Of a stretch of DNA of 64,000 nt, positions 9,162 through 16,933 are shown piece after piece; positions within the stretch are counted from its first letter, which is position 1; every line of letters starts with the position of its first letter. The position numbers and the translations under genes were made by a program. This DNA is from Ilyomonas sp965247435 (GTDB lineage Bacteria > Bacteroidota > Bacteroidia > Chitinophagales > Chitinophagaceae): contig OZ252019.1 in NCBI GenBank assembly GCA_965247435.1, positions 2,356,001 to 2,420,000 of the forward strand, read 5' to 3'. The notes under the pieces are model-generated. The model worked only from the letters and a program-made list of their open reading frames with translations. It was not told the DNA's origin and did no database searches.

Positions 9162-9258
9162 GTTATGCCATACTACGTTTTCATCCCAACAAATTAAATT
9201 GTTTACAGCCCTTGCCTGTACAACAGCATGTAGCTCATTGCAACCTGCTACTTTGTTT

Positions 9259-10215
9259 TTACTCTTCGCCGGCATTCAGCCACACAACTTTTTGTTCCGG
9301 CGTATGCGGCTGCCCGATGATGTCTTTATACAAATCAGGCCGCCTTGCTTTCTTATACCGGTAGCCGCCGGCCTGTGTTAATTTTTCAGGCGTTATAATA
9401 GCAGTTTGTATTTCATTGCCCAGCTTTCTGCATTCTGCAATTACATCACCGAAAGGATCTATAATCATAGAACAACCATTCTTGAGCTGATCATCGTCCA
9501 TACCAACCGGATTTGAAAAAACGATATAGGCAGCATTATCATACGCTCTTGCAGGCAGCCATTTCATCAGCCATTCCCGTCCTTTCATACCATCGAATTC
9601 CAAACGCACAGACGTAGGATCGGCTTCCCTGTTTTCCCACAGTTTAGGGTCAACGAAGCCGGCACCGGGCCGTGTGGAAGGGGTGCACATAGTAACGTGC
9701 GGCGTAAAAATAATGTCGGCGCCCAGCAAGCTTGTTGCTCTTACGTTCTCAATGATATTGTTATCATAGCAAATTAAAATGCCGCATTTCCAGCCATGCA
9801 GTTCAAATACACAATATGCATCGCCGGGTATTATATTCGGATTAATGAACGGATGGAGCTTGCGGTATTTAGCTACCAGCCCGTTTTTGTCCACGCATAC
9901 ATACGCTTTGTAGATATTGTTGTGTACATCTTTTTCAAAGAGGCCGGCCAGTATAGCAATATCGTGTTGCTTTGCAATCGCCGTCAACTGAGCGATACTT
10001 TCGCCTTGCGGAATTACTTCGGCTACTTCGAGCAACTGTTCTTTGGTAAGATGCCGTGCAAAAGAATAACCGGTAACAGAACATTCATGAAAAGCAACTG
10101 CATTTGCACCTTCAGCAGCGGCCTTTTTACTTAAGTCATCAATCACACTTAAATTGTAGGTTTTGTCGCCGCTTTTATTTTCAAACTGGGCAGTGGCAAT
10201 CTTAATATTTTGCAT
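9259..10215 (-). CDS. carbon-nitrogen hydrolase (nitrilase superfamily amidase)
   Basis: Cytoplasmic hydrolase of 318 aa acting on C-N bonds of an amide, carbamoyl or nitrile substrate. The catalytic triad is visible in order: Glu in FHECSVTGY, Lys in KYRKLHPF, and nucleophile Cys in GILICYDNN, which fits the nitrilase superfamily. The C-terminal part after NPVGMDDD is typical of aliphatic amidase or N-carbamoyl amidase branches; the exact substrate cannot be told. It is transcribed towards tRNA-Pro and divergently from the fucose operon, with about 315 bp between them. TATTTTTG on the minus strand (10304-10311) is a possible -7 element. Family assignment is firm, substrate open. Confidence 0.87.
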   Translation of the reverse strand: MQNIKIATAQFENKSGDKTYNLSVIDDLSKKAAAEGANAVAFHECSVTGYSFARHLTKEQLLEVAEVIPQGESIAQLTAIAKQHDIAILAGLFEKDVHNNIYKAYVCVDKNGLVAKYRKLHPFINPNIIPGDAYCVFELHGWKCGILICYDNNIIENVRATSLLGADIIFTPHVTMCTPSTRPGAGFVDPKLWENREADPTSVRLEFDGMKGREWLMKWLPARAYDNAAYIVFSNPVGMDDDQLKNGCSMIIDPFGDVIAECRKLGNEIQTAIITPEKLTQAGGYRYKKARRPDLYKDIIGQPHTPEQKVVWLNAGEE

Positions 10216-10531
10216 AAGCTGTTTAGATTTCTGTTTATTTATTTTGAGGTCTGCCGGTTGTTTTGATTAAAATAAAACCACGCGCAAAGGCAATACGATT
10301 GTTCAAAAATAAAACATTCCTGTTTCCTTTGGGAAGCATCGGGCTTCCTGAAAATTTAATCCGCACTCCATTTTATGTAATATCGTTCATATTGCTGGCT
10401 ACAATAGGTAAAATATCACAAGCTTTTACCCCTAAAATATTTTTACTTTGTAAGACATTCACTCCGGTTGCCGCAGTACTACTCTGCAAGCGCATCCTTT
10501 GAATAGCAAACTACTCTTCTAACCTGATGCC
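10216..10531. other. divergent intergenic region between the amidase gene and the fucose operon
   Basis: No convincing gene. It must hold the promoter of the plus-strand fucose operon. The best candidate is TTACTTTG near 10444-10451, one base off TAnnTTTG, with no good -33 match. On the minus strand TATTTTTG (10304-10311) could serve the amidase. A 79-codon TTG-started frame here has no family features. Confidence 0.4.
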
Positions 10532-10861
10532 ATGGAAAAATACTGTCTTGCACTTGACTTAAAAGACGATGAACAATTGATTGCCGGATACCAGCGATAT
10601 CATGAGGCCGTATGGCCGGAAATTAAAAAAAGTATTCTTGATTCCGGAATTACCAGCATGGAGATTTATCGTACCGAGAACCGCCTTTTTATGATTATGG
10701 AAGTTGCAGCTAATTTTAGCTTTGAAGCCAAAGCTGCTGCCGACGCTGCCAATGCTACCGTACAGCAGTGGGAAGCGTTGATGTGGAAATTTCAGCAGCC
10801 GCTGCCCTGGGCGAAGGAAGGCGAAAAGTGGATACTGATGGACAACATTTTTACTTTGTAA
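10532..10861 (+). CDS. L-fucose/L-rhamnose mutarotase (RhaM/FucM-type, DUF718)
   Basis: Small cytoplasmic protein of 109 aa of the L-rhamnose mutarotase fold (ferredoxin-like). It interconverts the anomers of a 6-deoxy-L-sugar, so that the following dehydrogenase gets its preferred form. Family signs are YHEAVWPEIKKSILDSGI with a conserved His, then MEIYRTENRLFMIMEV, and a C-terminal W-rich part (MWKFQQPLPWA) ending in MDNIFTL. As first gene of a fucose-degrading operon, L-fucose is the likely substrate (inferred from context; the family also includes rhamnose enzymes). The lactonase gene follows after 28 bp. Confidence 0.9.
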   Translation: MEKYCLALDLKDDEQLIAGYQRYHEAVWPEIKKSILDSGITSMEIYRTENRLFMIMEVAANFSFEAKAAADAANATVQQWEALMWKFQQPLPWAKEGEKWILMDNIFTL

Positions 10862-10889
10862 GTGGCAATAAAAACGGACACTAATTTCT

Positions 10890-11729
10890 ATGATTCAGGG
10901 CAACATTGATGCACACCAGCACTTCTGGCAATACGATGCCGGGAGAGATGGCTGGATTACCGACGAGATGAAGCTGCTGCAACGAAACTTTTTGCCGCCC
11001 GATCTCGCGCCTGTATTACAACAGAATAATTTAGAGGGTTGTGTAGTTGTTCAATCAGACCAGTCGGAAAAGGAGAATGAATTCCAGTTGGCGAATGCGG
11101 CTCAATACCCGTTTATAAAAGGTGTTGTCGGCTGGGTAAACCTGCAGGCAGAGGATATAGAAAACCGGCTGGCTTATTACCAGGATTTTGAGAAGTTAAA
11201 AGGTTTCCGGCATGTGCTGCAAGGCGAGCCGCAACGCGATATGATGCTGAATGCAGCTTTCAAAAAAGGCATCGGTTTATTAAATAAATATGGCTTTACG
11301 TATGATATACTAATATTCCCCGACCAGTTGAAATATGCCAGAGAATTGGTTGCCGCATTTCCCGATCAGCCTTTTGTAATAGACCATCTTGCAAAGCCCT
11401 ACATCAAAGCGAAAGAGATAGCAGCCTGGAAACAGGATATGGAAGCTGTTGCAGCCCATAAAAATGTCTGGTGCAAAATTTCGGGCATGGTTACGGAAGC
11501 ACACTTACAACACTGGACCAAAGAAGACTTTACGCCGTACATGGATGCCGTGGTAAATGCTTTTGGAACAAACAGGATTATGTTCGGGTCGGACTGGCCG
11601 GTTTGCTTACTGGCAGCAAGTTATGAGGAAGTAAAAGACATTGCAGACGGTTATTTTTCCGCTTTTACATGCAGTGAGCGGGCGGCATTTTTTGGCGTTA
11701 CTGCTATTCGGTTTTATCACCTTACTTAA
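10890..11729 (+). CDS. amidohydrolase family L-fuconolactonase
   Basis: 279 aa, amidohydrolase-2/COG3618 type. It probably hydrolyses L-fucono-1,5-lactone to L-fuconate in the cytoplasm. Active-site residues appear intact: H-x-H in DAHQHFW at the N-terminus, His in FVIDHLAKP after the middle strands, and the late Asp in MFGSDWPVC. Length and motifs match characterised sugar lactonases of this family. It lies between the mutarotase (28 bp) and SDR (11 bp) genes, so the lactone made by the dehydrogenase would be opened by the neighbouring product. Rhamnono- or other deoxy-hexonolactones are alternative substrates. Confidence 0.88.
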   Translation: MIQGNIDAHQHFWQYDAGRDGWITDEMKLLQRNFLPPDLAPVLQQNNLEGCVVVQSDQSEKENEFQLANAAQYPFIKGVVGWVNLQAEDIENRLAYYQDFEKLKGFRHVLQGEPQRDMMLNAAFKKGIGLLNKYGFTYDILIFPDQLKYARELVAAFPDQPFVIDHLAKPYIKAKEIAAWKQDMEAVAAHKNVWCKISGMVTEAHLQHWTKEDFTPYMDAVVNAFGTNRIMFGSDWPVCLLAASYEEVKDIADGYFSAFTCSERAAFFGVTAIRFYHLT

Positions 11730-11740
11730 TAATAATAAGA

Positions 11741-12529
11741 ATGGATTTAGGGCTTGCCAATAAAGTAATAATCGTAACGGGCGGTGCAAAAGGCATTGGT
11801 GAAGCCATTGCCAAACTGCTTGCAGCAGAAGGCGCTATACCGGTAATAGTTGGTAGAAGCGAAACCGACAACAGTAAAGTGATTGCAGCCATAGAAGCCG
11901 CTGGCGGCGCGGCTTTCAGCGTTGCAGCAGAATTGGGCATCCCTGCAGAATGCGAAAAAGCAGTTCAGGCAGTGATAGCCAAATTTAACCGCATAGACGG
12001 CCTTGTAAACAATGCCGGCATCAACGATGGTGTGGGTTTGGAAGGCGGTAACTACGAACGCTTTATGCAAAGCCTGCACAACAATGTGGTGCATTATTAC
12101 CTCATGGCGCATTATGCATTGCCTCATTTAAAAATATCGACAGGCTCCATTGTAAACATCGCTTCCAAAACAGCGGAAACCGGACAGGGCAATACCTCGG
12201 CGTATGCAGCTTCCAATGGGGGGCGATTGGGGCTGACAAGGGAATGGGCAGTCGAATTATTAAAATACCGCATCCGCGTAAATGCTGTAGTGGTTGCCGA
12301 ATGCTGGACACCGGCTTATGATGCCTGGATAAAAACAATTGCTAATCCTGAAGAGAAGTTAAAAGAGATCACTTCAAAAATTCCATTGGAAAACAGGATG
12401 ACGACCGCTGAAGAAATCGCCAATGCCGTTGTTTTTTTGCTGTCCCAAAAATCAAGTCATACCACCGGGCAGATTATTCATGTGGACGGCGGTTATGTGC
12501 ACCTGGACCGGGCTTTGGCAAATGCTTAA
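11741..12529 (+). CDS. SDR family oxidoreductase, L-fucose dehydrogenase-like, catalytic Lys replaced by Asn
   Basis: Classical SDR of 262 aa. It has the NAD(P)-binding TGGAKGIG motif, NNAG (residues 90-93) and a C-terminal GQIIHVDGGYVH. Similarity by eye is to L-fucose dehydrogenases (TREWAVELLK followed by RVNAVVVAE and WTP), the enzymes that oxidise L-fucose to fucono-1,5-lactone. The active site should be Ser-Tyr-x3-Lys. Ser142 and Tyr155 are present, but the Lys position (159) is Asn (codon AAT, 12215-12217). Loss of this Lys normally abolishes SDR activity, so either the enzyme is impaired, or the base is an error, or another enzyme (the MDR at 14123) does the step. The gap to the lactonase gene is 11 bp, so one operon. 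Confidence 0.88.
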   Translation: MDLGLANKVIIVTGGAKGIGEAIAKLLAAEGAIPVIVGRSETDNSKVIAAIEAAGGAAFSVAAELGIPAECEKAVQAVIAKFNRIDGLVNNAGINDGVGLEGGNYERFMQSLHNNVVHYYLMAHYALPHLKISTGSIVNIASKTAETGQGNTSAYAASNGGRLGLTREWAVELLKYRIRVNAVVVAECWTPAYDAWIKTIANPEEKLKEITSKIPLENRMTTAEEIANAVVFLLSQKSSHTTGQIIHVDGGYVHLDRALANA

Positions 12530-12597
12530 TCGCGGATGTATTTCCGGCTTTTCATCCCTGCAGTTCAATCATTTTTTCAACATTTATTCCTATAAAA

Positions 12598-14076
12598 ATG
12601 AAGCCACACACCAAATTCCTTTTGTCATTCACTGTTATACTCTCCCTTTGCCTGCACAGCGCTACAGCACAGCAGCGGTACCAGCCCACCTGGACTTCAC
12701 TCAGCAACTACGAAGTACCTGACTGGTTTCGTGATGCAAAGTTCGGCATCTTTATTCATTGGGGCGTTTACTCGGTTCCGGCATTCGGCAGCGAGTGGTA
12801 TCCAAGAAATATGTACCAGCAAGGCAGCCCCGAATACAAGCACCAGGTTGAAACCTACGGACCGGAAAATAAAATTGGTTATAAAGACTTTATACCACAG
12901 TTCAAAGCAGAGAAATTTGATGCGGATAAATGGGCGGATCTATTTAAAAAAGCAGGTGCCAGATATGTAGTTCCTGTGGCAGAGCACCACGATGGCTTCG
13001 CGATGTACAACACTTCTATGTCTAAATGGAATGCGGCCAACATGGGACCGAAGCGGGATGTAATTGGTGAACTGTCGGTAGCAGTGCGCAAGCAGGGTTT
13101 GGTATTCGGCCTTTCGTCGCACCGCATAGAGCATTGGTGGTTTATGAATGGCGGACGCAAATTCGATTCTGATGTGAACGATTCGGCATACTCCGATTTT
13201 TACGGGCCGGCAAGCATTGTAAACCCACATGATACAACAGATAAAATACCGGCAATGACACCGGAATATATGAACGACTGGCTGCTGCGCAATGTTGAAT
13301 TGGTAAACAAGTACCAGCCACAATTGTTCTGGTTCGACTGGTGGATAGAGCAGAAAGAGCTGGAGCCTTACCGCAAGTCATTCACGGCTTATTATTACAA
13401 CAAAGGGCTTGAATGGAACAAAGGCGTTGTTGTAAATTATAAAAACACGTCTTACCCTGAAACCGCCGCTGTGCTTGACCTGGAGCGCGGCAAGCTTGCC
13501 AGCATCCGGCAGCCGGCCTGGCAAACCGACGATGCAATCGGTAATAAATCCTGGGGCTATACCACCGATAATACATTTAAAACTGCAGCGTACGTAATCA
13601 CCAACCTGATAGACATTGTAAGCAAAAACGGCAACCTGTTGTTAAACATCGGTCCACGCTCCGATGGTACCATTACCGATGACGAAACGGCTGTACTGCT
13701 TGGAACCGGCAAATGGCTGGATGTAAACGGAGAAGCGATTTATGGTACAAGACCCTGGACGGTTTACGGTGAAGGTCCCACACAATCTGCCAGTGGTTCT
13801 TTTGCCGATCAGAAGATCCCGTTTACCGCGCAGGACATCCGGTTTACCACGAAGGGCGATACGCTTTATGCCATCACATTAGGGTTACCAAAAAGCAATA
13901 CGGTTATTAAATCTTTACTGCAAAAACAAGGTAGCAAACAGGTGGCAGCGGTGACATTAGTGGGCAGCGGCAACAAAATTTCATGGGTACAAGGAAAAGA
14001 CGCGTTGGTCATTAAACCATCAGCCGCTTACCCTTCCGAAACGGCTGTGGCTTATAAAATCATATTTGAAAAGTAG
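12598..14076 (+). CDS. GH29 alpha-L-fucosidase, exported
   Basis: 492 aa with signal peptide (cleavage near SATAQQ). It releases terminal alpha-L-fucose from glycans in the periplasm or outside. GH29 landmarks: WFRDAKFGIFIHWGVYSVPA, the EWYPRNMY segment, VVPVAEHHDGFAMY, then the nucleophile Asp in LFWFDWWIE (strand 4), and NGNLLLNIGPRSDG at the barrel end. A beta-sandwich tail follows to residue 492. The acid/base residue cannot be placed safely by eye, as usual in GH29. It lies inside the fucose catabolic operon between the SDR gene and the zinc dehydrogenase, so sugar release and breakdown are co-regulated. Confidence 0.95.
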   Translation: MKPHTKFLLSFTVILSLCLHSATAQQRYQPTWTSLSNYEVPDWFRDAKFGIFIHWGVYSVPAFGSEWYPRNMYQQGSPEYKHQVETYGPENKIGYKDFIPQFKAEKFDADKWADLFKKAGARYVVPVAEHHDGFAMYNTSMSKWNAANMGPKRDVIGELSVAVRKQGLVFGLSSHRIEHWWFMNGGRKFDSDVNDSAYSDFYGPASIVNPHDTTDKIPAMTPEYMNDWLLRNVELVNKYQPQLFWFDWWIEQKELEPYRKSFTAYYYNKGLEWNKGVVVNYKNTSYPETAAVLDLERGKLASIRQPAWQTDDAIGNKSWGYTTDNTFKTAAYVITNLIDIVSKNGNLLLNIGPRSDGTITDDETAVLLGTGKWLDVNGEAIYGTRPWTVYGEGPTQSASGSFADQKIPFTAQDIRFTTKGDTLYAITLGLPKSNTVIKSLLQKQGSKQVAAVTLVGSGNKISWVQGKDALVIKPSAAYPSETAVAYKIIFEK

Positions 14077-14122
14077 CTGATAGCTGCACCGGCGCAGGCA
14101 GCATTAAAAAGTGAACTGATAC

Positions 14123-15145
14123 ATGAAAGTTTTAGTATGTACCACACCCCATTTACTGGAATATAAAGAAGTGGAAGCGCCGCAGTTACAGCCCGCCCAC
14201 GCCATTATCCGCATTAAGAATATCAGCATCTGCGGTACCGATTTACACGCTTATGAAGGCACACAGCCTTACTTCGAATACCCGCGTATTTTAGGTCATG
14301 AGCTGTCCGGTGAGCTTGTTGATTTTGATAGTGCGCCGGGCTTTGCAAAAGGCGAAGCAGTAACCTTTATTCCATACTTTAACTGTGGCAGGTGCATTGC
14401 CTGCCGGATGGGTAAGCCAAACTGTTGCAGCAGCATACAGGTGTGCGGTGTGCATATTGATGGCGGCATGGCTGAATATCTTTCCGTTCCCTCTTATTCA
14501 CTGGTGCATGGCGAAGGTTTAAGCTACGAGCAATTGGCAATGGCAGAGCCGCTGGCCATTGGTGCGCATGGCATCCGGCGCGCCGGTGTTCAGCCGGGCG
14601 AGTTTGTACTGGTAATTGGCGCCGGCCCGATCGGGCTGGGTACCATGGAATTTGCGCGTATAAGCGGCGGCCATGTGATTGCCATGGATACCAATACAAA
14701 CCGTTTATCTTTTTGCAAAAACATATTGCGCATTCCGTATATCGTTAATGCGGCTGATGCAAACGTAACGGAGCAATTATTACAAATTACAAACGGCGAT
14801 ATGCCCACTGTTGTGATTGATGCTACCGGCAACCGCAATGCTATTAACAATGCGTTGCAGTATGTAGCACATGGTGGCAGGTATGTGCTGATCGGATTGC
14901 AGAAAGAAGAGCTTGTATTTAGTCATCCCGAGTTTCATAAGCGGGAAACGACGCTGATGAGCAGCCGCAATGCTACACGCGAGGACTTTGAACAGGTGAT
15001 CCGTTGTATAAAAAAAGGACTGGTTAATCCTGTTTCCTATATCACTACCCGCGTGCGTTTTGAGGAAGTAAAAAATAAGTTTGCTGACTGGCTGAACCCG
15101 GCAAACAATATTATAAAAGTGACCGTAGAAAACTACAAAGTATGA
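14123..15145 (+). CDS. zinc-binding alcohol dehydrogenase (MDR), fucose pathway
   Basis: 340 aa, medium-chain dehydrogenase. Catalytic zinc site: Cys in SICGTDLHAYEG and the GHELSGE His-Glu pair. The structural zinc lobe is complete (NCGRCIACRMGKPNCC). Rossmann motif VIGAGPIGLG is followed by MDTNTNR, where the acidic residue suggests NAD preference. By context it oxidises a hydroxyl of a fucose-derived acid, most likely 2-keto-3-deoxy-L-fuconate to the 2,4-diketo compound. It could instead oxidise L-fucose itself if the SDR is inactive. The stop codon overlaps the next start by 4 bp (ATGA), so it is tightly coupled to the dehydratase gene. Confidence 0.88.
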   Translation: MKVLVCTTPHLLEYKEVEAPQLQPAHAIIRIKNISICGTDLHAYEGTQPYFEYPRILGHELSGELVDFDSAPGFAKGEAVTFIPYFNCGRCIACRMGKPNCCSSIQVCGVHIDGGMAEYLSVPSYSLVHGEGLSYEQLAMAEPLAIGAHGIRRAGVQPGEFVLVIGAGPIGLGTMEFARISGGHVIAMDTNTNRLSFCKNILRIPYIVNAADANVTEQLLQITNGDMPTVVIDATGNRNAINNALQYVAHGGRYVLIGLQKEELVFSHPEFHKRETTLMSSRNATREDFEQVIRCIKKGLVNPVSYITTRVRFEEVKNKFADWLNPANNIIKVTVENYKV

Positions 15146-16794
15146 ATCATCTTGTGTTAAAAGTGCACCCTGCTGATAATGTGCTGGTGGCGCTGCAGGA
15201 TTTAAAGAAAGAGCTGCAGTTATACTATAATAACGAAGCTTATATACTTGCTGATGATGTGCCGGCCAAGCACAAATTTGTAACGGCCGGCCTGGTGCAG
15301 GGCGATGAAATAATTATGTATGGCGTGCTCGTTGGCAGGGCGCAAACGTATATACCAAAAGGTGGATTGATCAGCACCAAAAATGTTAAGCACGCCGCCA
15401 ATAGTTTTATAGTTGGTGAACGAAAAACGGACTGGATACAACCGGATGTAACAGCTTTCGCCAACCGTACATTCAACGGATATCATCGTGCTGATGGCAG
15501 CATAGGCACTGCCAATTACTGGCTGGTTATTCCAATGGTATTTTGTGAAAACCGGAACCTGGAAGTATTAAAACAGGCGCTGGTAAACGAATTAGGCTAT
15601 GGCCTGCATCACTCGTATCAATTGCAAACAAACCAGTTGATCGAATTATATAAAGAAGGAAAAGGAGCCGCGGAAATCTTACAAACGGACTTACAGACGA
15701 CTTACGAAAAGCCCGAGCAGCACCGGCTTTTTCCAAATGTTACCGGCATAAAGTTTTTAACGCATGAAGGTGGCTGCGGCGGCACCAGGCAGGATGCACA
15801 GGCGCTTTGCGGCTTGCTCGCAGGTTATATAACGCATTCCAATGTTGCCGGCGCCACGGTGCTGAGCCTCGGTTGTCAGAACGCACAGGTAAGCATGCTA
15901 ACCGATGAAATATATAAGCGGGTGCCGCATTTTAATAAGCCCTTGTTTGTACTGGACCAGCAAAGCATTGGCAAAGAATCGGTGCTGTTGTCCGAAGCCA
16001 TAAAACAAACGTTCGCCGGCCTGATAGAAGCTAATAAAATAGTACGGCAGCCTGCACCTTTAAGTAAATTATGCATCGGGCTGGAATGCGGTGGCTCCGA
16101 TGGTTTCTCGGGTATCTCCGCCAACCCGGCCATTGGCTATACTTCCGATATGCTGGTGGCCTTGGGCGGCAGCGTTATCCTGTCGGAGTTTCCGGAATTG
16201 TGTGGGGTAGAGCAAAACCTGAGCGACCGTTGCATGAACACCGAAACGGCCGAACGCTTTTCGTACTTAATGAAAACCTACAATGACCGCGCTAAAGCCG
16301 TTGGCTCCGGCTTTGATATGAATCCATCGCCGGGCAATATAAAAGATGGCCTGATAACCGACGCGATTAAATCGGCAGGCGCGGCAAAAAAAGGCGGCAC
16401 TTCACCGGTGACTGCGGTATTGGATTATCCGGAGAAGGTAACAGCGCCCGGCCTGAACCTGTTGTGTACGCCTGGTAATGATGTAGAATCAACGACGGCG
16501 GAAGTGGCCGCCGGCGCTAATATTGTTTTGTTTACAACCGGTTTGGGCACACCAACCGGCAACCCGATTGTGCCGGTAGTAAAAATTGCCAGTAACAGCA
16601 AATTAGCGCAACGGATGCAGGATATTATAGACATCAATACCGGTGATATTATTGAAGGAAAAGAAACGATAATAGCGGCCGGCGAAAGAATTTTAAATTA
16701 TGTAATCGGTGTGGCAAGCGGCGAAACAGAAGTCGCTGCTGTTCGTAAAGGGCAGGAAGATTTCATTCCCTGGAAGCGCGGCGTATCGCTGTGA
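15142..16794 (+). CDS. UxaA-family dehydratase, probable L-fuconate dehydratase
   Basis: 550 aa, altronate/galactarate dehydratase family. An N-terminal SAF-like domain (about 1-100, LKVHPADNVLVALQDL) is followed by the UxaA core with FLTHEGGCGGTRQDA, the conserved Cys in LSLGCQN, LECGGSDGFSGISANPA, and FTTGLGTPTGNPIVPVVK near the end. These enzymes use Fe(II) to remove water from aldonates. In this operon the expected substrate is L-fuconate, giving 2-keto-3-deoxy-L-fuconate. That step is better known from enolase-superfamily enzymes, so this would be a non-homologous replacement (inference from context). The 4-bp overlap with the dehydrogenase gene implies translational coupling. The protein looks complete. 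Confidence 0.88.
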   Translation: MNHLVLKVHPADNVLVALQDLKKELQLYYNNEAYILADDVPAKHKFVTAGLVQGDEIIMYGVLVGRAQTYIPKGGLISTKNVKHAANSFIVGERKTDWIQPDVTAFANRTFNGYHRADGSIGTANYWLVIPMVFCENRNLEVLKQALVNELGYGLHHSYQLQTNQLIELYKEGKGAAEILQTDLQTTYEKPEQHRLFPNVTGIKFLTHEGGCGGTRQDAQALCGLLAGYITHSNVAGATVLSLGCQNAQVSMLTDEIYKRVPHFNKPLFVLDQQSIGKESVLLSEAIKQTFAGLIEANKIVRQPAPLSKLCIGLECGGSDGFSGISANPAIGYTSDMLVALGGSVILSEFPELCGVEQNLSDRCMNTETAERFSYLMKTYNDRAKAVGSGFDMNPSPGNIKDGLITDAIKSAGAAKKGGTSPVTAVLDYPEKVTAPGLNLLCTPGNDVESTTAEVAAGANIVLFTTGLGTPTGNPIVPVVKIASNSKLAQRMQDIIDINTGDIIEGKETIIAAGERILNYVIGVASGETEVAAVRKGQEDFIPWKRGVSL

Positions 16795-16933
16795 TGCAGT
16801 GTTTACCCTGCATAAATCAACTCCTGTTTCTTTCCGAATGATAAGGAGAATGTAAGGTAAAGCAAGTACTAAATAAAGCCCTGTTGATGCATTTTTAAAG
16901 AATTTCCTTTCTCATAGAACATTGATCAATTAC

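Noticed and set aside
10263..10502. 79-codon plus-strand frame upstream of the mutarotase gene
   Set aside because: TTG start, no family features; it lies where the operon promoter must be.
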